64,000 nucleotides of DNA from Peltaster fructicola (Eukaryota > Ascomycota > Dothideomycetes), in contig CP051139.1 in the NCBI GenBank assembly GCA_001592805.2, forward strand, positions 372,001 to 436,000, written 5' to 3'. Positions 1-9,508 of this stretch are shown here, in pieces (position 1 is the first letter of the stretch; every line of letters begins with the position of its first letter). The notes below the pieces were generated by a model. It saw only the letters and a program-made list of their open reading frames with translations, was not told the DNA's origin and did not search any database. Both the position numbers and the translations under genes were made by a program.

Positions 1-163
1 AATAGAACAAAGACTCATCATTATAGAAGTGCGGAGCGGAGGCTCCAAGAAGGTTTTGCGCCACAAGGCGATCACATGCGCGGAGTTGTACTCGTTCATA
101 ACTGTATACAATGTCTAGAACCGGATGTATAGGTCGTCTCAGGGTTTCTTCGAAGTTGCAAGA
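1..163. other. 3' flank of the trehalase gene
   Basis: Non-coding flank downstream of the neutral trehalase stop codon at the left window edge. It presumably holds the 3' UTR of that minus-strand gene. I see no other element. Confidence 0.5.
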
Positions 164-2749
164 TCAAGCATGAGCTTGGGTTGTGGTAGCTTTTGCTGGT
201 GTCAATGGCTTCAGGCCCGCCGCAGCAGCAGCCTGATGTTGAGCACTGATTTTCGCATTGCGAGTGGCTTCAGCGACAGAGCTTCTACGCCTCTGTACAC
301 TGCTGACATGCCTGTGGTTCGGCCCACCGTCTGGCAAGTCGTATTCGGCTTCAGTCATCTTTGCAAATGTCTCCCAGTCTGTGATGGCTCCTAGAGCTCG
401 CTTCATGTGGGCGTTAACCAGTTGCAGGCCGTACACGTATGATGCATTGACCCAGCCGAATCTACGAGATGTTAGTGATGTCAAGCACATATCCTCGAGC
501 AAGACTCACCCTTCAGTGGCGACTCCCTTGAAGTCGGAGCCTTGGTTGCCATATTCTGCCGTAACTCGATGAGGGTCAATCTGTCTGGTGACGTCGTACT
601 TTTCGACAACAACGCCGTTGAAGTCAACGAACGCTTTGGTGACCATGTACAGCCATCGATATGCCAGACGTTGAGCGTCTTCCTCAAAGCCATAACGCAG
701 AAGACCAGTCCATGCCAGAATCTGCTGTGGTGCCCAGCCAAAAGGATAGTCCCACTGTCGATTTGGTCGACGCAGACTGATGGCGCCACGACTTTCCTCA
801 GTACCAGACACAAGGCCGCCATGTACTTCGAAGCGTGGCAGTGCCTTGGCGACCATGATCTGTGCCTGTCGTGGTGTACAAGCGCCTGCCCACATGGCCC
901 AGAATGTCGTGGCAGACTCGTAACCAGTCTGTTTCTTCAGGTTGGTGTTGTAGTCGAAGAACATTCCCTTGGACTCATCCCACATGAAGTTATCCATGTG
1001 TTGACGTCGCTTACGAGCTCTACGATCCCACGTAGAACTGACTTCAATGTGTCCAGGCTGGTAGCCCTTTGCGCACCACTCGGCAGGAATGGCCAAGGCA
1101 TCGTCAAAGAACACTCGAATAGTGCGAGCGATATCGATCTCGTACTTGTACAGACAGCTGTTGAGATCGACAGTGGCAGTATGAGCTGCAACCTTCTCTA
1201 GTCTGTAGCTCGTGTCGTGACCAGACTCTCGGACGGCGCGGTCATGGATGAAGTACATATCAAGCTCTGGCTCCTTGATGATATCGTAATTGTACGCATG
1301 CACAAACTCATCACGAGTCATCTTGTGCTTTTCAAGGTATGGCGCCAGGATGTGATCGAAGTGAGAAGCTTCTGTCTCTGGCGGAACGCCCTTGCCACCC
1401 GCATAGTATCGTGACAAGCCGCTCGCAGCGTCGTGACGAGGAGCTGTCATCCAAGTGCTGTAGTAGTCCTTGATTGCTGCAAGTATGGCCTCGCGGAGGA
1501 ATGTCAATGCATGCGGTTCGTGCTTGATGCGATCGTACACTCGCAGAGCCATGTCTGTAAGAAACGGGGGCTGGGAACGACACAGGTAGTATGACCGGTT
1601 GGCGTTGAGGATCTTGCCGTAGTGCTTGATACAGAAGCAGAAGTGTCGGACCATGGACTCGCAGAGATCAACTCGGCCATCAACGAGCAGGCCAAGGGTC
1701 TCCATGTAGCTGTCCCAGCCATAAAGCTCGTTGAAGCGACCACCGGGAACGACGAAAGGAAGTCCTCGATAGTCTGGCTTGCCATCATGGGTATCTTCAA
1801 CACGTTCCATGGCTATGGCGAGAAGTCCGGGAGCCTCGTTCAAGTCTCGCACATAATCATCGTCGTCACATGGATCCTTCAACCATTGTACATCCAGATT
1901 CATCTCTGGATGCTCAAGCGCAATGCGAGTGTAGTACTCGTGCTGTTCGGGTGCACCCTTTGGCACGTAGATACGTGGTCTAGGATGTGCAGTCCAGTCC
2001 TTGGTGTCCTTTCCGACTTTCGCAATGTTCGAACCATCAATGCGTCGAGTGAGATTTGGCCAAAACTGATCTTTGATCAAGCGAGATAGCCGGTTGACAG
2101 GGTTCTCGTTAAGCCTGGCCTCATCCAGGACGATCTGCTTGCGACCATACTGCTTTGCCAATGTCAACTCTTGCAGCAAATTGCTCAACATATATGTGCC
2201 TCGAACATCGAAGGTCTTGTATCCTCCTGATGCTGCCGTGCCAAGTGGTATGTACTTGGGTCCATGGTCCTCGATGGTGATCTGGACATTGTGGTCGGTG
2301 TCTTCTCGTGAAAGGAGGGTCTTCAAGGTCTCCTCAACATTGATGAGGTACTTTCGAGGGACGTTACCCTGCTCGTCTGCCACAGGGTCAGTCGATTGAC
2401 ATAGTACTGCATCATCGACTCACCGTGACTGATACGTCGTGCAGGCAGTGCCTGAGGCGCTATCGGAACATGCTGGCGCTCGATCCGATCGACCTGTTGA
2501 GGTCAGCAGTGCCATAGCACCCACAGAAACACATACCGCTGAGAACGTCCTGCTTTTGGCGACCTTTCTAGGGGCGTGACTGTGGCCATAGTACTCTGCC
2601 GGACTTGCGAAAGGGTCGAGCTCAGTTACTGCGGCAGTAGACTGTGCCTTCTCCGCGTTATCGTGAGCAATGCCTAGTTGACTATCGGTGTGCGGACTCG
2701 GTTGATGAGATATGGCGTGGATTGGAAGTTCCAATTTCTGCGAGCTCAT
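164..2749 (-). CDS. NTH1: Neutral (cytosolic) trehalase, GH37
   Basis: Hydrolyses cytosolic trehalose to two glucoses, used in spore germination and stress recovery. Four exons join in frame to 815 aa: 2749-2537, 2493-2424, 2376-510 and 461-164; introns are 43-48 nt. Both GH37 signatures are present, [14 protein letters not shown] (about residue 305) and [10 protein letters not shown] (about 635). A calcium-loop-like [12 protein letters not shown] (about 120-131) and an N-terminal RRIS site (90-93) are hallmarks of PKA/14-3-3-regulated neutral trehalases rather than acid trehalases. The first ATG at 2749 is used because the spliced N-terminus ([14 protein letters not shown]...) matches the family; a GTG-initiated reading from 2383 would start inside an intron. 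The C-terminus carries an extra basic/Ser tail with RRRSS after the conserved GWVNAS region, making the protein longer than yeast Nth1 (751 aa). Confidence 0.96.
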
Positions 2750-4480
2750 GCTCTATGTGCACGTCTCACAGGTACTGCCGAGCTCGCTATAGGACAAGTT
2801 CCAGAGAAGTGTTCTCGGTCAGATAGGTTGGGAGTGTAGGATCTTAGGGACAGAAGTAAAGTGGTGGGGTGTTTTGTACGCTTTCAGCAACACAACTGAT
2901 TTGTCCTGACGACGTCAGCTGCTCTGAGTCTAGATACTATAACGACAGCATACAATATGAGGATAGATCGACGGCAATCGAAGCGTGTCGTGGTTGATGG
3001 ACTCTTTGTGTTGCGTCTTTCCGCCTAGATAACAATTGTCGTATGTCTTGGACGCTGTTGCTGCAGATTGAAGAGCTACACAAAGGCAATGGTAATCGTG
3101 AGCGATGGATCTATGAGAAACACCCGCCCTCGATCACGTCAAGTGTGGGTTGTGAGTGTCGTCAGGCAATGCAGGAGCTCAACAATGCTTCCGAGTATTG
3201 CCGTTGAGCACATGCTGATAACGACACCGTCTGCACTTCGCGATTCGTGTTTGGCAATAGATAGTCGCACGCGCCTGCAGTTCTGCCGTTGTGAGCGCGA
3301 TCTTTAAAGATGGCGTAGACGCTGCAATGCATCTCAGACCGCGGTGAGGTTAGTATGCAAGAGCCACATCGTCTTGAAGCACTCTCGCACTGGCAGCAGC
3401 CGTTGCACGAGGTACTGATCGCCGCACGATCAAGAGGTACAAAGGATCTTGTATTTCCATTGTTCATAGAGCTTGTATGCGTGTTCCTGCGTCTGGGAGA
3501 ACAATCCGGATCGGGCAACATGAGCGGCCCGCCTCAGCTGCGAGAAGAATTTGACCTCATCTCCTGGTTTTGCAACACACATCTCAACAAGCATCTTGAG
3601 TACCTCATCATTTTCCATCTCTGCAAACGAGCATTTGTACCTCTTGACATCCTCATACAGATGCGCCTTAGCAGCCGCACCTTGTCCGCTATTGCAATAG
3701 CTTCTGGGGCAGATTGGGCAAGTTTAAAGCTCGCGGTGTTTGGAGACATCCACCTCTAGCCTTCCTTTCCAATGGTTCAGTAGAGCGTAAGTGATGGGCA
3801 ACGCCCTAGCAAACGTAAAGTGTATCCCATGGAGAGTGGTTGACTTGGCCGTCACCTCTCGCAAGCTAAGTATTCTCACTTGCTGTTGTCATCTTCCTAT
3901 AATATCCGTGAGGCATGCAGCGCTATGAACAGTTGTATTCAAGGTACCTTGGACATGAGCTCGCATTGAAGCAGCGGTGTTATTACAGAATTGCGAGGAT
4001 GTCAGTGGTGTTGGTGCTTGCCTACTGTAGATGCCTTCCATCGTACGACTCAATCTATAGCATGGCCCAAGCTGTAGTACGATCGACGACACGATACATT
4101 GGGTTCTTGACCTTCACAGGCCCGATCGCCACGTGGAGTGGTTGCGGTTATAGATGGACAAGGAGCGGCTCTCCTGCACCTGCGCCTGCCCTGCACGAGA
4201 CGAGCTCCAGTGATGGAGGAGACCGGTAAGCTGCTGTGCATATACGTAAACACGAGCTGATGCACACAGACGATAGCCTCATGCCTGCACATCGGCAATA
4301 GGCAGTGTAGCTATAGAATGCTGCAGTATGTTCACCTCAAACTACCCGAGGCAGAGGAGATCGCCCGTGACCATCGTCGCAACAAATAAATCGCACATTC
4401 ACTCATTCACGCACGCAATCGCGCAAAGCCATTGGTTTGTTGACATTACTTCGGCGCACGGTCCGGTTGCAGTCACGATG
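2750..4480. other. Intergenic region between trehalase and the orphan gene
   Basis: About 1.7 kb upstream of the trehalase start (minus) and before the ATG-free leader (plus). It should contain the trehalase promoter. The only coding-like stretch I see is the weak minus-strand ORF at 3430-3735, listed separately. Plus-strand open frames across the same place look like its shadow. No RNA gene or transposon remnant was recognised. Confidence 0.4.
3430..3735 (-). CDS. Possible small orphan gene or gene fragment with a CxxC/H motif
   Basis: A minus-strand open frame, bounded upstream by a stop near 3730, reads TCPICPRSYCNSGQG, then KAHLYEDVKRYKCSF, then about 60 residues with a charged helical look, ending ...KILCTS at 3430. 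The spacing C-x2-C-x15-H with a further Cys resembles a degenerate zinc finger. The only ATG in this frame (3618) lies after the CxxC, so a real gene would need an upstream exon; I could not identify one confidently. It may be a short orphan, an exon of an unrecognised gene, or chance. Confidence 0.25.
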
Positions 4481-4790
4481 AGGTGACTTCTCAGGTCCCA
4501 GCCACTTGACTCCAAAGCAAACGATTCAAGCAACTTCCGAGACTTCTACTTCACTCCGACAACATCACATTGACCACATTATTGTGACCTTGCAGCTATA
4601 AGTTCTACTTTCTTTCCAGCCTTTTACGCCTTCTCTGAACACATACCACATCATCAAGTCTAGCTGCTATACCAACCTACTCAACCAAGCTTTACAGCCA
4701 TTACTCAGACACTCTTCTGACGTCTCTCAACCAACCGAACCACCTTCGACTTTATTCTACCTCAGCCTCTTCTACTCAATCATCCGACAT

Positions 4791-4871
4791 ACTCACGACA
4801 CTCACGACACTCACGACACTCACGACACTCACGACACTCACGACACTCACGATACTCACGATACTCACGAA
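4791..4871. repeat. 9-bp tandem repeat (ACTCACGAC)x9
   Basis: Nine consecutive 9-base units. The first six are identical ACTCACGAC; the last three differ only in the final base (T, T, A). It lies inside the ATG-free leader of the downstream orphan gene. The unit length is a multiple of three and the unit contains no ATG. Confidence 0.95.
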
Positions 4872-5028
4872 CGACAAAGACCTACCAAATCTCCTCCTAC
4901 ATCAGCAAGCTCCATTAGAGCTTCACCTCACGCACTCATAACACTACAGACACTTATAAACAGTGTCAGCCGCCAAGCTCAAACAAACGTCGAAATAGAC
5001 CTCACACCTCAGCTGCGCTTTACCAAGC

Positions 5029-5200
5029 CTTTTGCAAGGTATCATACAAGCCATAAGATTCCCCAAAGGAGCATATCGTCAAGACTCGAAGTACCACCTA
5101 CCTTGTACTCTGTCTACACTTCCTCAGAACCTTCCAAAAGGTATTACACAAGCCATAAGACTCTTGATAAGAGCGTATCAACAAGACTCGACATATCATC
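5029..5200. repeat. Diverged direct repeat, two copies 102 bp apart
   Basis: Two copies share an identical core ACAAGCCATAAGA (5046 and 5148) and similar flanks (GCATATCGTCAAGACTCG versus GCGTATCAACAAGACTCG). The offset is 102 bp, 34 codons. Both copies sit in the leader, and one frame stays open through both, but it has no ATG. Confidence 0.8.
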
Positions 5201-5403
5201 CCTCTCAGATCTTGTCACCCAGCTGATCTCAGAGAGTCTCATATCAAGCTCCAAGCACGCTCTGCCACATACAAGACACTTTGCTATCAAGCTCAAACCA
5301 AGATTCGCTACACGTCGAACACTTGACAAGTGTCTAGCCTACGGATATATCTCTCGAGTACTCACTTTCCTCATACAAAGCCCTACCAACATCTCCCGGT
5401 ACA

Positions 5404-8016
5404 ATGGCATCTTCTCAAGATCAAACTACTCAGTCCAACAAGACCAACAGCCCGAAAGCCAAGCTTGATGCCTTCCATGCAGCTGCAGGTGGCACCTTCG
5501 AGGACTTCTACATCGACGACAACCGTGCAGTCACTCCAAAGACTCCAAATGATACCGCTACAACAGCCAAGCCTATCAAGCCTCTTAAGAAGTCCTCTGC
5601 TGCAAAATCCTCCTCTGCTAGCAAGTCTACCACCTCCTCTGCTGCAAAATCCAAGACCTCAGCCACTCTCGACGACTCAGCCAATCCTGCTCGCAGTAAG
5701 CGCTTCACACGCTCGGCTGCTAGAGGTGATGATACTGAGCCTCTTCTCACTGGCGGTGCTGAGGAGGTTGAAGAGTCTGGAGAGCAGGAATCACCCGACG
5801 CCAAGGCCATCAGAGATGCCCGTGAGCAAAACTCCTACATCAATCCTGCGGTCCCTCCACCAAAGGACAAGCTTACTGCAGCATCGTACCGCCGTGAGCT
5901 GGACTCCGGCAAGGTACGTGGTGGTGAGCTCAATACACATTGGCTGGAGGACAACGAGTTCCCATATCCACACCAGCACTATCAGAACTCCCTGAACCTG
6001 CCAGAGGAGGAGTTCGTGAAGATCAGGCACTGCCGAGATCCCGTGAACTCGGAAGCGATCGAGATCCCACCATTGACGGTCGAGCAGAAGAACGAGGACT
6101 TCGCCGCAATGGGGATCCCGCTCATCCCAGTGACACCGACCAAGGCCAACAAGGCCACATCCGCCGCCGCCAGCAAGAAGCGCAAGCTGGAGGCTCAAGT
6201 CGTCCCTTCGGCCAAGCGGGCCAAGGTCGACTCAGAGGACCAGCTTGCTGCTGATCAGCAGGCTGAGATGGAGGCTCGGATCGCTGAGATCCGAGCTGAG
6301 TACATACAGGGCTCGGCCTCTGCTTCTGGAGAGAAGCGTAAGGGGTCCCCTGTCGACGAGCTGCCAGCTCCCAAGCGTGGCAAGCTCGATGCAGCTGGAC
6401 CGGTCACTCCGCGTCGTTCGGGACGTGTGAGAAAGACGCAGCCTGCTGTCGACAGTGGGACTTCTGTTCCCAAGAGTGGTGACCTTGGGAGCGCTGCTCC
6501 AACCACATCTCCGCGACAGGGTAAGATCGTCCTGAAGCACAGTACGAAGAAGCCGGCGCCAGTAACTCCCACGCCTGCCAAAGGCAAGTCGACAGGCCAA
6601 GACAAGCAAAAGGTCAAGGACGCAATCCCATCTGACTACGTCGGTGTCCCTACTCACCATGGCACTTCTCGTAACCCACCATCGACAGCCACACGCACTG
6701 CACCATGGCAATGCTCATTCCCAGAATGTGTGTCTGGCATGACCTGGCTCGAACGTGAAGGCTCTGGCGGTTATGCTCGTAAGGGCGTCTCACAGCTGTT
6801 TGGTCGCAATAAGGCCTCAACACAAGAAATCTTCCCTGACGCCTGGAACTGGGACTGCCGTAAGCACTACCAGACCACCAAGTACGCGAATGACACATTG
6901 GCCAAGACGAACAAAAACGCCGGCAACAACGTTCCAGATGCTTCCAGTCTCTACACTCTCGACAAGATCGACGACCAGCTGCTTCGTTTCGAATGCTGGC
7001 GTCCAAATGCTACCTTCAGAGTACAGCTCACCAAGCGGGCCAACGATCGTCTTGCTAGTTACCACGCAGCTGCTCATCGTCATGGTGTCCCATATGCACA
7101 AGCCAACATTCCACCATCTCCATTTACATTAGGACAGGCCAAAGCCCCAAAACCAGAGGAAGACTTCCCTGTCCTGGAGCTTGAAGCTTTCGCAGGCCTT
7201 CATGCTGGCGCTGGCAAGACCTACACCGATCTCCATGCAGTTGTCGCCTGGAATCGCGGCTTGGTCAACGCTCTCACCACAGAGTATATCTGTCCTATGG
7301 AGTTCCTAATCGCTGAAGCTGTACAAGGCGAGACTGTTGTCACTACATACCTCTACCAGCGCTTCGAAGCTGCGAAGGCAGGTACCACATTCGACATCAA
7401 CAATGTTTACAGTGTTGGTGAAGAATCCGACTCTTCTGATCCAGACGATTCCGATGACGGTGTTGACGATGGTGACTCTGGCAATGATGGTCCAGGTGGT
7501 AATGATGGCCCAAGTGGTAATGACTCCAAAGTATCTAATGACAATGACTCTGTCGGTCCTAAGGATACTGGCTCTACTGGCAAGGGCAATGAGGCTGCTA
7601 AAGGAGATGGCAAGAAGTCTGCCGGCTCTGAAAATGCTTCTGACGTCCCTGATGGCTCCAACAACACTGGGTCTACTGGCAAGGACACCAAGGCTGCTCA
7701 ACAAGATGGCAAGAAGTCTACTGTCTCTGATGATGCTTCTGCCAGCTCTGATAGTTCTAAGGATACCGGTGCTACTGGTAACGGCAACAAGACTACTAGT
7801 GAGAAGGTCAAGAAGTCTGCTGACTTGGATGGATCTGACAACGAGGATGCTCATAGCATCACTGATAAAGGGCAAGAAGAGGCTGACCCAGAGGATGCTG
7901 CGGGAATGCTTGCTATTATCGACCGCTTTGAAGCCTGTCGACGAGGCAATTGGCCACCAGGTCGTGATTCTCGCGCTCCAATCCATGGTGCAACTCCACC
8001 AAAGCCAAAGGCATAA
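5404..8016 (+). CDS. Orphan Ser/Lys-rich, probably nuclear protein with a GRNK/CRKHYQ Cys-His block
   Basis: Single exon, 870 aa, starting at the first ATG after a 923-nt ATG-free leader. I do not recognise a named family. Visible parts: a Ser/Lys/Ala-rich N-terminus; a conserved-looking stretch near residues 130-220; basic NLS-like clusters KKRKLE...AKRAK (258-275), PAPKRGKLD (about 320) and PRRSGRVRK (about 336, AT-hook-like); a compact block with CSFPEC (437-442), FGRNKASTQ and CRKHYQ (485-490). The C-x4-C-x42-C-x2-H spacing could bind one zinc. Similar GRNK...CRKHYQ blocks occur, from memory, in uncharacterised fungal proteins. The tail (about 680-840) is acidic Ser/Gly/Asp-rich with three diverged repeats beginning DTGSTGKGN, TGSTGKDTK and DTGATGNGN. 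Nuclear location and nucleic-acid binding are inference. Confidence 0.75.
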   Translation: MASSQDQTTQSNKTNSPKAKLDAFHAAAGGTFEDFYIDDNRAVTPKTPNDTATTAKPIKPLKKSSAAKSSSASKSTTSSAAKSKTSATLDDSANPARSKRFTRSAARGDDTEPLLTGGAEEVEESGEQESPDAKAIRDAREQNSYINPAVPPPKDKLTAASYRRELDSGKVRGGELNTHWLEDNEFPYPHQHYQNSLNLPEEEFVKIRHCRDPVNSEAIEIPPLTVEQKNEDFAAMGIPLIPVTPTKANKATSAAASKKRKLEAQVVPSAKRAKVDSEDQLAADQQAEMEARIAEIRAEYIQGSASASGEKRKGSPVDELPAPKRGKLDAAGPVTPRRSGRVRKTQPAVDSGTSVPKSGDLGSAAPTTSPRQGKIVLKHSTKKPAPVTPTPAKGKSTGQDKQKVKDAIPSDYVGVPTHHGTSRNPPSTATRTAPWQCSFPECVSGMTWLEREGSGGYARKGVSQLFGRNKASTQEIFPDAWNWDCRKHYQTTKYANDTLAKTNKNAGNNVPDASSLYTLDKIDDQLLRFECWRPNATFRVQLTKRANDRLASYHAAAHRHGVPYAQANIPPSPFTLGQAKAPKPEEDFPVLELEAFAGLHAGAGKTYTDLHAVVAWNRGLVNALTTEYICPMEFLIAEAVQGETVVTTYLYQRFEAAKAGTTFDINNVYSVGEESDSSDPDDSDDGVDDGDSGNDGPGGNDGPSGNDSKVSNDNDSVGPKDTGSTGKGNEAAKGDGKKSAGSENASDVPDGSNNTGSTGKDTKAAQQDGKKSTVSDDASASSDSSKDTGATGNGNKTTSEKVKKSADLDGSDNEDAHSITDKGQEEADPEDAAGMLAIIDRFEACRRGNWPPGRDSRAPIHGATPPKPKA

Positions 8017-8267
8017 TGGCAGTCATCGCTCGACAAACACGGACATGCAAATGAAGGACACGACTATGCAATGATCAACATGAACATGTAACCTTAATGT
8101 GTAATGCTTAATGAGTGTACTACTTCATACCACCATCATCTTTCATTCATCGTCCTGCTTCTCTCATGGAATTGCTGCTCGCCAATAGTCTGACCAGGCC
8201 TTTATACCACAAGCTTCGCTTCCAGAGCTCAGAAAAGCAATATCGAGGTTTCTAAACATACCAAGAC

Positions 8268-9098
8268 TCAATGATCATCCCTCTCAAACCACTTGGAGAC
8301 TGCCCTCCAGTGCTCGTCGAATGCTGGGGAGTAGCCCGTCAATCGCTCGTACAGCTTCTTGTTGGCCTTCTGCAGAAAGATCCAGAAGCCTCCCACGATG
8401 AAGTCAGCATAGCTAGGCTCCTTACCAGCGATGAAAGGCCCATCGTTCTCCTTGAGCAGCTTCTCTAGTTCAGGGATGTGTGGCTCGGCTGCCTTCCAAG
8501 CAGCATCACCAGCGCGATCACTCTTGGCCAGAGCAGCCAGCGGCATGCCAAATTGCTGCTCACGAGTACGCTCAAAGTACTCTGCTGACCTCTCAGGAAG
8601 TAGAGCCGGAATGTTTGGCATGATCTCTGGCCGCAGAGGCGTCATCACAGCTGCGAGAGTCTTCTGTGTTCGGTCGACATATCCATTGTTAAGCTTCAAG
8701 GACGGCGACGGCTGTATTTCCTCGAGAGCATCTGCAATGGCTCGAGAATCCATAATCAGACGGCCGTCTGGCATACGTACAGCTGGAATGGAGTACTTCA
8801 CCGGGTTGTGAGATGGATCGTTGGCTGGGATGCCAAGCGACTTGAACTTCGGCTCGATGTCAGGATACTCAGTCCATTCTGTCTTGTACTGGGCGCTCTT
8901 GAAGTTGAGTGCTGCTCTCGCTACGATATGTCAGTAAGGTGTCTTTCAAAGAGGTCAGGGCACCGACTCTTCCTATGACATGTCAGTGATGTGCTAAGAA
9001 ATCGCAACGATCATGAGCTTTACTCACCATGGGTTCAACGACCAACAAGCACATTTGCCCGTCGATGGGAGGTCGTACAGGACGACTTCGTTCGACAT
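8268..9098 (-). CDS. Glutathione S-transferase-like protein (UstS-like)
   Basis: Predicted 242 aa in four parts: 9098-9028, a 5-nt microexon 8972-8968, and 8920-8268, with introns of 55 and 47 nt. Both introns end in textbook CACTGACATGTCATAG and TTACTGACATATCGTAG. Spliced, the N-terminus reads MSNEVVLYDLPS...WSLNPWKTRAALNFK, the thioredoxin-fold start typical of fungal UstS-like GSTs, followed by a SIPAV segment and an all-helical C-domain (PFIAGKEPSYADFIVGGFW). Without the microexon the frame is lost; with it W-K-T-R is restored. Substrate unknown: relatives act in detoxification or secondary metabolism, but no cluster surrounds it. The microexon donor (GTCGGT) is weak, so that junction is the least certain point. 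Confidence 0.85.
8968..8972 (-). other. 5-nt microexon (GAAGA) of the GST gene
   Basis: Flanked by two introns, each with a clear CTGAC branch site and TAG acceptor. It supplies the G of Trp-24, a whole Lys codon and the first base of the next codon, rebuilding the conserved NPWKTR motif. No single-intron reading of the region keeps the frame. Confidence 0.7.
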
Positions 9099-9508
9099 CT
9101 CGACGTTGTGTGAAGTGATAGATACCAGTTGCTCGCTAAGAACAATGATATATGAAGCTGTTCATTGGTATGACGGAACTGTGAGTAATCCTTGTCCCGG
9201 ATTGCCTTAGGAAGTATCCCGACGATGATCCATTGGCAAGCACGCAGAATGTGAATACATGATGGAGCTTCACCACGCCTTATGATTTCCTGATAAAGCC
9301 ATCTGATCACCGGCTATGTTGGGAACTCATCTCATTGTAGAGTCGGGTGTTCAACAAAGCTAGCCATGCTATCACAATGCTCAATCGTAAAGTCAAACGC
9401 TATGCAATGGATAGACCGCTTCCCACGCCATGCTTGGTATGTGAACATCGATGATGCCTTGAGACTTCAGCAGATCTTAAGCTTGTTTCTTCAACATCAG
9501 AGCCTCAT
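9099..9508. other. Intergenic, GST promoter and 3' flank of the dysferlin-domain gene
   Basis: About 410 bp between two minus-strand genes. No coding or RNA feature recognised. Confidence 0.4.

Larger units (their letters stand above)
4481..5403 (+). promoter_or_regulatory. Long ATG-free, G-poor 5' leader/promoter of the orphan gene
   Basis: From just after the ATG at 4478 to the start codon at 5404 there is no ATG in any plus-strand frame (923 nt). G is rare on the plus strand: several 60-base lines have only 4-10 G. C, T and A dominate. This is what a very long scanned 5' UTR under selection against upstream AUGs would look like, although part of it must be promoter. It contains a 9-bp tandem repeat and a pair of diverged direct repeats 102 bp apart, listed separately. 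Confidence 0.55.

Noticed and set aside
3355-3759. Plus-strand 134-codon ORF
   Set aside because: No family resemblance; composition fits the complement of the minus-strand frame at 3430-3735.
7337-8074. Open frame of 245 codons on the plus strand overlapping the orphan gene
   Set aside because: Shadow produced by the low-complexity repeat tail of the 870-aa protein in another frame.
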